Origin: Bryoerythrophyllum caledonicum
Lineage: Eukaryota; Streptophyta; Bryopsida; Pottiales; Pottiaceae
Length of the DNA: 64,000 bases
NCBI GenBank assembly: GCA_963971425.1
Contig: OZ020515.1
Location: forward strand, 11,300,291-11,364,290
Direction of reading: 5' to 3'
In this document: positions 23,946 to 36,509 of the stretch, piece by piece
Layout of the letters: each line of letters starts with the position of its first letter
How positions within the stretch are numbered: the stretch's first letter is position 1
The notes under the pieces: model-generated
The model's database searches: none
Told to the model about the DNA's origin: nothing
Seen by the model: only the letters and a program-made list of their open reading frames with translations
Made by a program: the position numbers and the translations under genes

Positions 23946-26268
23946 ACATAAAAAATGAGTTTACCGTTTGTAAGAGGTGATTTTGGATTAATTGGCGTGC
24001 ACAATAGTGATGGGCCTTTGGGAAAGTGGGTGGGCCCAACTAGGGTGGCGGGTGTAAAGGAAAGGCGGCTCATCAATATGCCATGCATGCCATCCATGGA
24101 TGATGCATGTGATTTTGGGCATATGAACTTGCATTTCGGTTCATCTGCAGTGCTTCTCCCCAGAATCCCTGCTCCTCACACGCCAACTTCACATTGCTTT
24201 CACCGATACACTTGCAAACGGTGGAGCGCTGATGTGGTGGAGCGGCTATCTGGTGTGGTGGTGGTGGAGAGGTGTGGTGGAACAGACATTAGACCCTAGG
24301 TGTTCCTCAAATCACATGCACAAGCTTGGATGGTCTATTCTCCCATGCGTGAAGAGTGCAACGTTTCTACAGATATCTGAACTCAAGTTATTCCTCGGTG
24401 TACTTGTACATAACTTGTGTGCTTATGACTTGGGTTCTTGTTGGTGGAGAGTCCTCAAACCTGAAACGTATGTAGACATAATAACCCCAGTTTGTTTTGT
24501 AGGGAGTGTGTAAACGTTCTGGCATTTGTGGAGGATGGTTCCCCCTGCGTCTAGATGATGTGGTCGGCCATCTTTGGGACCATTGCGGTCAAGTATGACA
24601 GTCTCTCTCCGTTTTAATTACTGTATCAACATGATATTTCAGATCTAGGACCATGTGACTTGGTTTAACTTATATATCATGCTGCTGCTTGTTGATCTGA
24701 TCACTCATTGCATTGGCTTGCAACTGCTTCCTTTGTAGGCGAGGATAATAACTGGCTCAAGTCAATTATTATTCAAGTTTTATGGCTGCCCTGTGAAGTT
24801 CGTGTGATTCAGGTATTCATCATTGTGTCCCTTTTTCACTCCTCAGAAAGTAATGTGGCTTGTAATCAACATGCTTGTCACCGAGGAAGGAAGGCTGTGC
24901 TTTGCTAAGATTGGTGGCAAAGTGCTCCGAGTCAAACGGCTACTTTACAGCTGACCTCATCATAGTTGATCAGGGCCAACAGAGCAGCAGCCCATAACGG
25001 CCTTTTCGCTTCCCATGTTGTAAAGTTCATCTTCTCTTTGCTTTTGGAATCCTTTATGGATCAGCCGCATGGTCACTGTCTTGTTTCTTCCAACGTGAGG
25101 AGTGAGGAGTTGAGTACTTGGCAGATTCTTGAATGGTTTAAGTCGTTTCAGGGTTTGGTATCATAACTGTGTGTGTCGTGTGTCTGTTTTCATAGGTAGT
25201 GTTTGCAGTGGTTATTTTGCTTCAATCGTTTTGAAGATGACTGTGACTGATCAAATTCCACTTTCGTATTTGACAAGTGGTTATTTTGCTTGTATAGTTC
25301 CGAAGATGACCATGACTGATCAAGGTTCACTTTTGTATTTTTCCTTCTGGTTAGGAGGTCTGACTCTGATGTAACGAGGTCGACTCCAAAGGCAATGCTG
25401 TGTAGTGTTCAGAAGCTATCAAGTTCGTTACAGAGGCGATTTGTTGCAAGTACCGATGATAAGAAGCCCAAGGACTGCTGATGCCAGTCACTGGTGAAGG
25501 CAACCACATAAGAGCCTGGTTGAGGCGAGATTCCCACACCGGCTTTGCTCAAAGCAACGTCCAGGAAGAAGTACTATCGTCGTCATTGTTCAAGAAAAGA
25601 GGGAGGCTGCGTCATATAGCAAAGGTGCCAATTTCATCCCCCTCGCCTGAATTCCTCAGCTGACGTCAAGTCTGTTATTCATTGTTGGGTAGTAGAGTTG
25701 TAAAATTACCATTTGTTCAGATTAACTGTTAAATATTGAAGAGTTGGTGGTCTCTGTAGTAGGATGAGCGAGATGATCTTTAACGTCGAGTTAGAAGAAC
25801 TTTGAGCAGTCCTTTGAGAGTGTAGCTAGCTTTTCCTCTTCATGTTGATAACAGGTTAATTGAGAGCTATTTAGGGTTGATTCAAGGTATAAAAAAAGAG
25901 GTAAAATGTCATGATATCTTTGCCCTGGTTTACAAATACCTCGATTGTGACATTAGCCATGGAAGAGGAATGCGGTGTGCTCAGGATATTCTCTGTTATT
26001 TGAAAAATATTGATCATATTTGTAAGCAATGTACACAGAAAATATGACCATAGGACCTATGTTTTGCAAAGTGTATGGCATCTCTTGTTTTGCAAAGTGT
26101 ATGGTATCTCTTCTTTGATGGCAGTACTGAAAATAGCAATGTTACATTGATATTTGGGGGAATATTTTGTTGCTAGCACCTTCTGTACCAGTATGTTGCA
26201 TATCCACATTTATGCTGAAATAGGAAAAGAAAAGAAAAGAGAGATAAAAGAATTAGAAGGAAGATTAG
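23946..26268. other. Intergenic, no gene supported
   Basis: Several small frames (23955-24299, 24708-24908, 25481-25663) show no family signature. The codon pattern and spacing are not persuasive for a gene, although a low-expressed or non-coding transcript cannot be excluded. Contains the duplication at 25208-25345. Confidence 0.4.
25208..25345. repeat. 69-bp tandem duplication
   Basis: gtggttattttgctt starts at 25208 and 25277. Both copies continue through gaagatga(c) and tgactgatcaa with several substitutions. Two copies only. Confidence 0.75.
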
Positions 26269-26545
26269 GGCGCGGACAGGAAACCCCCCAAGCTCGGGCT
26301 TACCCGAGGTGGGGCCATCTTAATTGTATGGGCTCATTTTTCTGGCCCTCCCATTTTGGGGGGGTCAGAGGCTTTTTTTGGCTTTTTTTTAATGAAATTG
26401 GGGCCTATGGCCCCACTTTAGTCTACAGGTCCCCCTTTGGCTAAATTTAGGGCCCCATCCAAAAACAAAATAGGGGCCAGGTTTTGGCCCCACCACCTCT
26501 TCCCCCACCTGGTAAGTCTGAGCGTGGGGGGTTTCCTGTCAAATC
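26269..26545. mobile_element. Mutator-like MITE, 10-bp target duplication
   Basis: Flanked by the 10-bp direct repeat ggaagattag (26259-26268, 26546-26555). Inverted termini share gacaggaaacccccca and then diverge slightly (cgctc versus agctc). A 9-10 bp duplication with a G-initial TIR fits Mutator-like elements. The interior is rich in ggggcc/ggcccc words and is partly self-complementary. No coding capacity. Confidence 0.75.
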
Positions 26546-26779
26546 GGAAGATTAGAATGATAAACTACTATTCATCAAAGGCAACTTAAGTTGCCCCTGG
26601 TGAACAGTGAATATCACTATTCATCAGGGGCAACTTGAGTGTTGAGTATAAATACTTTTTTTAATATTCTACATAGTAAAATATGTGACCGTACATACGG
26701 TCCGCCAAAGAACTTTGTTGATTGTCGACTGGGTTTTTGTGGTTTTCCGGAGTGAATACTTTGCTTTTTGTAGCTGGCG

Positions 26780-28361
26780 ATGGCGATGGCGGGTGCGGCA
26801 CCAGGGAAGCCCTTGACGACATTCGGAGACATGCTGCGCGACCTCTCCGACGCGCGCCCTGCGCTCCCGCAGCCTGAGCCTGAAGAGCCTGATTCTCCCA
26901 CTACTGTCAAGCACAAGAAAATCGCACAGTTGCGCGCCATGTTCTACTCGAGCGATCCGAAGGCCACCACTACTTCATCAGGACCAGGTGAAATCCATCT
27001 CGCATTCCAGAATTCCACTTGCAACAGATAGGGTTATGAGATGGTTTCCAGTCAAGATAGGGTTATGCCATCGCATTTTTTATTCTGGCACTCTCGTTTA
27101 GGGTTTAGGTTTTATCTCACGCGTGAAACGATGTGAGTTTCAGATGCGAACTCGACACAGTTTGAAGGTCTGAATCTCGTTGATGCATTTGAGGTCAGTT
27201 CCATTATTATGTGCTCCCTACTTTTGTTCCTCTGTGGAAGTTGTTCGCACGGAGTTGTACTCTCAATTGGATTGTGTGCCTCTCTAATTGTTTGTTCGGA
27301 GTTTTGTAGTTTCAGAACTTTGACAGGGCTTGCCCTGAGATGTAGAGCATCGGATTTCTATCTGCTCTGTGTTCTTGGAGTATGTGCCTTCCTAATTTTT
27401 TTTATGATGATGTGCAGAGAGTGTATGCCGATCTGACGGAGGCGCTGTCTGGAGATGGAGACGAGTGGGTTGGCTTATCTGAACAGGTGTGTTGCCTATG
27501 TATGAGCCTTTCTATGTCGTGGTATTGAAAACAGTAATTTGTTGTGTGTAGCTTTCAGCCACGTCATGCTGTTTGTGCTCAGGTTTCACGATTTGGTGTG
27601 GGATGATCAGGAGAAAGATTATGATATAACGCTTATTCTGGTTCTAAGCGAACGTTACAGTAGATGCATTTTGTCAGTTCAGGTGTTCATGCTTATCTTC
27701 TTTTTGGTTGTTAGAGTTATTTGAAAAGTCAGGGCTATTATCTAAAGTTCTCCATCTCTCTTTTTAAGTAAATCAAATGGCACGAATAGCTGGTTCTACG
27801 TTTGTTTGGACGAGCACAAACTTACGAATGGAAACAAACATCAAGGGAACTCATGAATGAAGGGAATGAAGAACTGTGTTGCATTGGGTTACCACAAGAT
27901 GAATGCTCATTAACCCTTATATAGAATACAAAAAATATATCAAAGTTTAGCAAGCACCTTACACCTTTGGATTGAAGATTCTTCAACCAACTTCTTTCAT
28001 TTGGAGGTCATTTCATGTTCAAATACAACATACGTGTAGAATACTGTGGCACCTTCTGACGTTTAAGGGTTAACACAATCAATCCTTGTTCTAGCTTGTC
28101 TAAGCATACCCAAATCTTACAAATTTCTAATCTTTCTGTCCACTTCTGGTGAGACTTAACTGATAACTCTATTATTATTAACTTCGGGCTATGGATGATT
28201 TGTTGCAGTTGAGCACTATGCTGAAAACAGCGAACCTGCTGATTGCAACTGCTCAGAATGAAACTACACCATTGGTGGATCAGATACGCTCGCTCCAAGC
28301 GCTTGTGGAGAGAGGACGATCAGCTCTTGCTAATGCGCAGACATCCATGGATAATACCTAA
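26780..28361 (+). CDS. Conserved-looking four-exon gene, function unknown
   Basis: Exons 26780-26987, 27144-27193, 27418-27486 and 28209-28361, each with GT-AG borders and matching phases. They join to 480 nt, 159 aa. The protein starts MAMAGAAPGKPLTTFGDMLR. Residues 1-68 contain a Pro/Glu stretch (QPEPEEPDSP) and a basic patch (KHKKIAQLRAM). The middle reads FEGLNLVDAFERVYADL and GDEWVGLSEQ. The C-terminal 50 residues are a predicted amphipathic helix pair without a membrane segment (MLKTANLLIATAQNE, IRSLQALVERGRSALANAQ). Perfect frame joining over four exons is strong evidence of a real gene. I do not recognise the family; a helical scaffold or complex subunit is only a guess. The ATG at 26786 is an alternative start. 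Confidence 0.75.
27957..28064. repeat. Dispersed repeat, copy 2, in intron 3
   Basis: Related to 16407-16542, with long shared block tttcatttggaggtcatttc. Lies in the 722-bp third intron of the four-exon gene. Confidence 0.6.
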
Positions 28362-30580
28362 AGTGTTTTTGTTTAAATACTTGTCGTTCTTTGGTTTCCA
28401 GACACTGAATAAGTTCTACTCTTTCGGAGCCATTTATTACGTTCCATATATTTGTACCTTTATGAGTTCCAATAGAAATAGGTTTTTCTTGTTAGATGGA
28501 AGGAAGAACGTTATGCTAAATATGACTTGTCAATCATATCATATCATAGTGTAGAGTGAGATTCAACACATCTATTAATAAATTATCAACTTTAGTCAAG
28601 TTTCTTCATTTAGTGATGTGAGGCTTTTTTTTCCTCCTTTATTTTGGAAACGAAGGTTTTATTTTTTTTACTCTAGAAATCTTTTCAAACAAAATTATCA
28701 TTTGGCAAAATATCACAAATTTAGGAAGATTTATACCTTACAGAGTGTACCTTTTTCAAGCTCTACTAAAATATGTAAACTTTCAAAGTAGAGTGAAATG
28801 ATGGATTCAATTCTTTCATGGGCATGGCAAGTCAAAATACACTATCTTTTCAACCTTGTCATATTTATAGGTTTGTGGTTTCTTTTTGTGTTCTGACTCA
28901 ACTGGCGTGAGGATTGGAACTAAAAAGCTTTCTAATGTGTTTACATTTAGCAATTACCATTGTATCATCTATTTAAGTTGGAAAGTCAATCAATTTAGAC
29001 TGTTCATGTTCCATGTAAACTGAACTGGTTGGTGGTATCAATGTAAACCATAATTAATGTGAATTTGCATGATCCCTAATAAAGCATGATGACTTCACTA
29101 AAATTAACATATTATGTTATGTCATGTATACACAAGTGACCTATTAATGAGTCGGTGCATTGTTTTGTGGTTTTCTTTGTTAATTTTGTTGAAAAACAAC
29201 ATGTTATGGAGTTGTTATGAAATATCTTAAAATGAAACCACAGAGATAATGCCTATCTTGGATGTACCACCCACCCACCCAAGTTTCCTAAACCCTAAAA
29301 CTTGGAGCTCCAACTTTGAAGAGCCATTTCGAGCAACTATGACAAGATAGGAATTGATTTTTGGAGAAGAGGAGCATTGTGAAGTCAACTTTCTATAAAC
29401 ACCAAGCTAAGGATATTTGAAACAAGGATGAATTAGTGGCGGCCGGTCAGAGTCCCTTGGGGTTTGCTGTTCTTCCTTCTGTTAGAAATTTGTTAGGTTT
29501 TATTTATCTTCATTGTACTTTTCTATTTTTTTGTTATAGTTGAGTAATATCTTGAAGGTACTTATTTATGATTTGGATGAATTTTAAAATCCATTGCTTG
29601 GAGGAGCTTAGAGTTACTCATCTCTAACTAGCCCAATTCTATGACTTTTGACCACAACAATTGAAAATGATCTTAATTTATCGTTTGACAACATAGCAAA
29701 GCCCAATAAAAAATGAACAACAGTAATTAGCAACAAGAATTTTTTGAAAGTTAAGTCGACTAAAGGTAAAACAATGTAGACAAAGAAAAAACAAGCGGAT
29801 GTTGTATTTGTTCTCGCTAGGAAGCAGGGAAAATCTAAGTCATTGTTTGGATGTTTGGAAGTTTTCAGGAATACGAGGATATCAAAGAATGAGACAAGGC
29901 TCCCATTGGAAAGAATAAGGGGAAGAAATCTAAGTCCATCAAGGTTTGATGACATTTTAGAACACATAAATGTTGAATAGATATAATTGCAAGGTTCAAA
30001 ATTGCAATTTTAGATGAATCAATACAATAAAGATATTGTCTCATGATTATTGTTACGAGGAAGTGCAAGTAGAGTACGTTAGGGGAGTATTGTTTTTGTA
30101 CCAAGGAATTTTATTTAACCTAATTGTGATTGGCACATGATTATCTTCCATTCTAAATTGGAGCATATGTTGTAATTGACTTTCAAAGGGATCCACTCTC
30201 CTAGTATTGTTCTTGCTGTCGTAGGGCATTTGCATTTTGTGCTTGGTGAAGTCATCTGTAGCGTAGTTAAGATCTAAGGGGTGCATCACGCTCATCTGAA
30301 AGAATTGAATCTAATTGACTTCATGGCAACTGAGATGAGCCTGAAGGAGTGTAGTTGTGGCCCAACTCCAATTTCTGGTCACGGCATAACTCACCGAAGC
30401 CACTGGTGGAGGGGCATGTCTAAGTAGGAAAAGACATCGTGGTTTTCATTCTCCAAACTTTCTATCTTAGTATCTAAACAGCCAAGAGGGTTTGTACAAA
30501 TATTAGAAGCTTTCTGTTACCGTTGTGAATTTCACATCTTTTCTTTTAAGGCTGTCCAAGACAAATATCTCATGTAACCT
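28362..30580. other. AT-rich intergenic, no gene supported
   Basis: Minus frames at 29614-29967 and 30053-30295 lack any recognisable motif. No RNA gene seen. Confidence 0.5.
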
Positions 30581-32193
30581 TTATGTTAAATGGAGATAAA
30601 TTAGGCAGTGTTCCCTATCGATGTGGAGTTGTATTATTCTAAACGGAGCGTTTCCCAAATATTGGTAACCATGATGGTGTGTATCCTGCCATTCTTCGTC
30701 CAGTGTTTGGAGTAATGAGACGCCTTTGATATGAAAAGGAGTTTGTTGACGCCGAGTGGCTGACGTGCATTTGACGCCAGGGAGACCTGCATCTGCATCC
30801 ACTCCGGAGGCAGCGACAATGGTGACCGACGCACATCCATAGATCAGGTGCATGTGAGGAATGAAATTCCCCTTGTCGGTTTCATCGTCCTGCCTGATGC
30901 ACAGACAATCAACCCAGAGGTATCTCTCTCCAAGTTCATGCACCAAGTCTATGGCGTTGTCGATGGTGGAAAGTACCATCTCTCCAGTCAACGAGCTTGG
31001 TTCGTAGAATCGGTGCGCGGTAGAATTCTCAAGCTCGGGCATTGTGTTTCCACATTGGCAGAGTGTGTACTTGCCCCAAACATAGCTCAGAGCTGCATAG
31101 CTGACGCCGACCTCATCATTGGCTGCACAATAGTACCGCTTCTCTGCATCCAGGAAACAATCCACGACACACCTCTTCTGCACGTCCACGACGCGGAGCC
31201 AAGGGAGGCGGTCTTCAACGCAAGGCATGCATATGTCGCCATGGTTCTCAACACAGGCCTCCTTCCATCTGCGGAAGAGAAGGGAATTTGCAACTAACGG
31301 CCTGAGACGGCCACCAAATGGTAATTGCTTTGGACAAGTTCTATCCCAGTCAAATAACGACCCGTCGTTGCAAAAGTCTTTGACGTTCACAGGCTGCGGA
31401 TTGCATTTCTGGAACTGCAAGATGAATTTGTAACGACCACCGTCGATAGAAGCCTTGGGAAGCTCGTGCATCACCCACTGTGTAGACCACTACGTCGATG
31501 GCTTGGGAACCGAAAGTGAGACGCAGAAGCGGAGGCTGAACCCCCTCGGATTGCACGAGTGCGCTACGAAACTGAAGAAGGCTACGGAGTTTTGAATATT
31601 AAAATTGTTCTGCTTGAACATGTGGGAGCTCCATTCCCGAAAAGACTCAGCGACCTGTCTGCAAAGAACACATGCCTCTGCTCCGTCTAGGATCTCTCCA
31701 AGACGACGCTCTCTGAAGTGATTAGACGGAGAACCGTCACGACTCTCTTTGAATTTCTGGTACTCGACTTCATAGAGATCTGCATTTCCTCCATGTTTGA
31801 GTTCCTCAAGACGCTCAAATCTAGATTGATACTCAGCTTCGAATCTCCCTTTCTCCTTCATTTTCAAGAAGCGCTCATATTTCTCCCTCAAAGAACGCTC
31901 AAAATCAGATGTCAAATACTCAGCTTCGTATAAATCCTCGCAGGAAGGTTCGGTTTCGTGGAAACCAAGTGCTCCAAACTTGTAAGAGTTGCAGAACTTG
32001 CATAATAGATTAAATGTAGAATCATATAAGCTAGAATCATGACCACAACTCACTCTTAGTATTAGAGAGACATTGTAAGTGCAATGTCCAGACCAAGAAA
32101 CTTGGGTAAAGCAACGTGGACCACATTCAGAAAAGAGACAAGATGTAGCTAGACCATTCAAAGTCTCTTTGCGATTAATCTTACAGGGACATT
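30581..32193 (-). pseudogene. HET-domain protein gene, broken or split
   Basis: Heterokaryon-incompatibility (HET) domain, a family typical of filamentous fungi. The minus frame 31474-30581 has the N-terminal WKEACVENHGDICMPCVED block, then SYAALSYVWGKYTLC, YLWVDCLCIRQDD and IYGCASVTIVAASGVDAD, the core HET motifs in correct order. The upstream frame from 32161 to 31490 has two CxxC pairs (CKFC, CVLC) and a charged helical stretch (about 31750-31930), as fungal HET proteins often have before the domain. Both frames are in phase and separated only by a TAG at 31490-31492. The domain stops after AGLPGV and lacks the family's terminal W-x-R-x-W-T motif. No ATG begins the upstream frame near a consensus start, so a 5' exon may be missing. 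Premature stop, an intron over the TAG, or a sequencing error are all possible. Confidence 0.85.
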
Positions 32194-32629
32194 GATCGTA
32201 TCAGAAATAGTAGAACTGGCTGAGATTACCCACCACTCGAATATCAACTTGCCCACTAAGTTAGAATATGCAAGGACGTTACAAAGTATATGCATACGTC
32301 CTAAGTTTTATTTCTGTAACTGCTCGGAATAATGAAATGGCAGGGAACTGAACCGCACGTACCCAAGAAACAAAAAGATGAAAAGCACACCTTCGACAGT
32401 TCAACGTACCTCCACGAGAGTCTGCGAACAGTCCACCGGTGTTCAATTGACTCATTTTCTGTAGAATTCGCACACTCAGACAATGGCCTCACGCTCCTGA
32501 TTTCGATTGGGGGACAAACCCTAGCTCTTGGTCACAAATTGCCTCCACCGATAAACTCAAATCTCAGACATCTATAAGAACTTTCAACCTAAAAACAACT
32601 TAAAACTTTCAACCTGAAACCCTAAATCC
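32194..32629. other. HET gene upstream region
   Basis: No gene recognised. Any 5' exon of the HET gene should lie here; I could not define one. Confidence 0.4.
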
Positions 32630-33370
32630 TAAACATGAAGTGAACATCAAAATCTTATTTTTGAACCCCTCAAACGCGCATTTAGCACATTCCACGACAA
32701 TTTCAACAACTCCCACCTCCAAAAGAACATGCCCAATAAACTTTCAACTTAGAAATATGAAATAAACACCAAAATTTTATTTTTGCATCCCTCAACCTCA
32801 CATTCAGCACATTCCACAAGAATTTCATCATCTTCCACCTCCAAACTAACATATCCAACAAAAACTGCAACCAAAAAACACGAAATGCACATCAAAATTT
32901 CATTCTAGCACCCCTATACCTCAAATTCAGCTCCCATTTTAGTAATTTCAGCACGCCTCCATTTCAAATTAACGTACCTAATAAAAATTCCAACTGAAAA
33001 ATTTATAAGGAGAACCAAAATCTCATTTTTGAACCCCCAAAAATGAAAATAGCCCCATCTCCATGAATTTTTGCATCCTCTACCTCTAAACTAACATACC
33101 CAACAAAAACTGCAAGTTGGAAACACAAAATGCACAGTACAACCTTGTTTTTGCACATGTAAACATTAAATTTAGCCCCCTCTCAAACAATTTCAATCCC
33201 TCTTCCCCCTCTCCCCCCTCCACCTCCAAACTTACATACCCAACAAAAAGTCTAACTTAGAATGAAATTTTGATGAGCATTTCATGTTTCTAACACCCTC
33301 TAACCTCTAATCAACCATCCCTATTATAATTTCAGCGTCCCCCTACATCTTAAAAACTACAACAATTTCA
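32630..33370. repeat. Degenerate minisatellite, about 118-140 bp unit
   Basis: A block reading roughly cctccaaac(t)aacatacccaac recurs at 32716, 32838, 32956, 33083 and 33223. It is accompanied by tcaaaat(c/t)t(c/t)att(t)ttg and ttcagcacattccac-like words. At least five units, strongly diverged, irregular spacing. The strand is C/A-rich and G-poor. Confidence 0.7.
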
Positions 33371-33670
33371 GCACCCTCTACCATTGTTACCAGAAATGAA
33401 AAATGCAAAAAATTGCAAAAAAAATGCATAGAAAATTAAGAAAATGTACACTATATATTATAATTTGGAATGATTACATTTCTAATTACTCTTCTTCATC
33501 ACTCCACTTCACACATTCTTCCTTGTATTTAAGATCAAAAACCTTGTGATTTAACGTTAATGAATTAAATACAAATACTAAATCACAAGCTTTAGAGGTT
33601 AATCTATTGCAACATTTATAGTGTCAAATAAATTCAAAAGAACTCCAATGTTTCTCACAAGCAGAAGCTA

Positions 33671-34038
33671 CCGTAGGTCAAGGGCACCTTCGGCACTTGG
33701 ACACCGAATAATTAATCTAAGTCAGAAAAGTGGGTTTGGCTTTCTAAAAGAAATTTTAGAAGATTTTGGTAGAAGTTCACAGATGACTATAATTAGCCTA
33801 TTTTGACAGCCAAGGGGACTAAACCTAAGACCTCAAGGTTCCTACTTGGAGCTCTTTTGCACACACTTCCAAGAATCATGGCTTTCCAAGCCAGAACTCC
33901 CCATTGATGTCCATGGTGTCCTAAGATTTTGTATATTAATATTTTCTTCAATTTCGACATTTTCACTCAATAATTTCCCGAATAATTTGGCATGCCTTTT
34001 TTGAATTAATTATAGCCGAAGGTGCCCTTCACCTACCG
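33671..34038. mobile_element. TA-flanked MITE with about 24-bp TIRs
   Basis: Starts ccgtaggtcaagggcacc and, from the right, cggtaggtgaagggcacc; both continue ttcggc. TA lies at both ends (33669-33670, 34039-34040). A TA duplication suggests the Tc1/mariner superfamily, but the termini do not match the Tc1-like element at 3335. Partly similar to 20208-20620. Confidence 0.75.
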
Positions 34039-34040
34039 TA

Positions 34041-34468
34041 TTATCACTTGACTCAAAACTTTATAGTTATGGATTGAAGTAGAGGTGTGTTTGCCCTATA
34101 AGACAACTACCAAATATGGGCTGACATATTTTTTGCTACTAGAAAATATGCAAAATTTGAAACTAAGCCTTCTGAATTTTTGTACAATGTTAACTACCTC
34201 TCAATATTCGCTTAATCATTCACGCCAGGATAGAATTTATTCCTTATAATTTGAAAACCTTGCATAACTTCCCTGTTGCTCTCTTGTCCTTTACCGCACC
34301 ATTGTAGATCCAAGACAATTCTTGTACAATAGAGAGAGCTACAACAAATTGCTATCTACAATGCAAAATAGAAAGAACCTCTGACTTCATTTCTAAAGCC
34401 AAGCTAAGAATTTTGTCTTTTTTTAAAATTGAAGCATTTTAGCATAGAATTTGTTCAAAGGTCTGTTT
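34041..34468. other. Intergenic, no gene supported
   Basis: AT-rich; nothing recognised. Confidence 0.5.
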
Positions 34469-34770
34469 ATGAACCCAAAGAAGGTACAAGCAATCATCGA
34501 CTGGGTGAAGCCAAACTGGATTGCTGCTCCGCAATTGACATGTTGGACAGGTGCTCTAATGCAAAGAAAGCTTTTCAAAGTTTGAAAGATGCTTTCATAA
34601 TAGTTTAGATCTTGATACATCCAAACTTCAATAAGCTCTACTTTATGGAGACCGATGCCTCAGACATTGCATTGGAAGCAGTCTTGTCGCAAGATAGAGA
34701 AGATGGCAAACTTCATCCGATAGCATTCCATCCTAGAAAATTCTCAATTGCGGAAATCAACTATGAATGA
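34469..34770 (+). pseudogene. Ty3/gypsy RT-RNase H remnant
   Basis: MNPKKVQAIIDWVKP, then in a second frame [53 protein letters not shown]. This is the linker and RNase H start of a gypsy polymerase. The frame changes near 34550 and TAG (34606-34608) and TGA (34768-34770) interrupt it. No LTR or integrase nearby. Confidence 0.9.
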
Positions 34771-36509
34771 CATGGCACATAAGGAGATTCATGACTAGGG
34801 TAATGATGCAAAAGAGTCTACATTAGATGTGACTTCCATAGCAAGTAATTTCATTGCTCTAATTTTTCATCAATTGTGAGTAGGAAAATAGTCACATGTT
34901 GGTGGTGGACCACCGGGCTGAGAAAGAGATTGCATGAGGGAAAATAGAGAGCAATTCAGAATTAAAGACTCTGAAGAGACAATCTGAATTAGTGCAACGG
35001 ATGATTTTGATTCAGTTGAAATTGACGTTGTTTGCGCAGGTGAACCTCCATACGTGTAACTTCAATAAGACTAGATCCTGCAGCTTGAGAAGATGCCGTG
35101 ACCGGCGATGAGTTCCTAGCAAATTCAGTATCTCTAGTCACATCTGTTTGGACAAATGAACACAAATGCAAAAAAAACAAAGGATGAAGGTGACTATAGA
35201 TGCCTTCAATAATGATGGTATTATTTAGATTGAACAAATGAAGTTGTAGATGACTAACGAGATTACAGAGAAGATTTTACAGAGTGAAAAACATGAAAGG
35301 GACATGCTATTATAAGGACAGTTGCAGATGGTTGCATTATTTGAAAGGGTCTTCATGGGCAAAGACCTACTTTGAGTTTTTACATGAATAATTTAAAGTA
35401 ACATGTGTCGTGCTCATCGCTTTTGCTCATTGTTGAAGTAAATTGATATTTCATATGATTTGTTTTGACACCACTTGCAATGCTTGATTTGTATTTAATT
35501 TGACATTTCTTGAATTTTGAAAAATCGCTTTTCTGCTAATGATATTGAAACTCTCTTTTCTTTATGAAAGTTGTAATTTTTTTGATATAAAATAGTTGGA
35601 ATTATAATTTGGACTTTAATTACTATGAATTTTGAAGATTCATTGTTCAAATAATCTCTCTCTTAGAACTTCACCTTCTACTTTGATTTGCTTCAATTCT
35701 CAAAAATACTAGAAGCCTAACATTTTCAACTTCTTGCATTGGATTCTTATAATATATTCTTTTACCCCATAGATCCAGCAAATGCCATGATTCAGAGTGA
35801 TTGTGTAACTAACACCATGCTATAATGATCCTTGCCACTCTATCAACTTTGAAGTTGAATATCGTCAAAGCAAAATTTCATATGAAGCCTTGCAAGTATC
35901 TACCTTTGCGTATGGTAATGCATGTTCTAAACAACTTGATCTTGGTAAAGAGAATGTCACATACCATGTCTACATACTTCCAAAGGATGAATCAGGATTG
36001 GATTTTTCAAACAATCAATAATAAAGTTAGGAAAATGACCATGTGCGAGTCTATAAAGTACTGTAATAATGATTCATCCAATCTCTAATTGAAGCCTATT
36101 AGCATGATTTTTGATTTGTGATCTCAAATACAGTCACCATATTATGAACCTTGAATTGATCATGTGCATTTGGACTCATTCTATAGAATTTGATGTATTC
36201 TTTATGATGCATGTTATCCAATGATTTTTAAACAATGGGTTCAACATCATGTGTTTCTTGCCCAGGCTCCATCCAAAACATTTTAGAGCATAAAGAACAA
36301 GAAGAAAATAGAGGCTACTCACTTATGCTCCTCATCTTCCCTTCTTTTCCATTAATTCCGCTAATCCTCCTTGGCATTGGGAGTTTATTTTAAGGGCTAG
36401 TGTTTGGATAATTTGCGCCAGCTTGATGCGGTTGGATTCCATATCAACATTGGTGCTTGTCGTCCCTCTGAATATGCATGTAGCACCAGTTCAAACAGTC
36501 AGACTACAC
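34771..36509. other. AT-rich intergenic, no gene supported
   Basis: Likely the decayed remainder of the gypsy element plus AT-rich spacer. Small frames (34989-35237, 35825-36088) are unconvincing. Confidence 0.4.
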
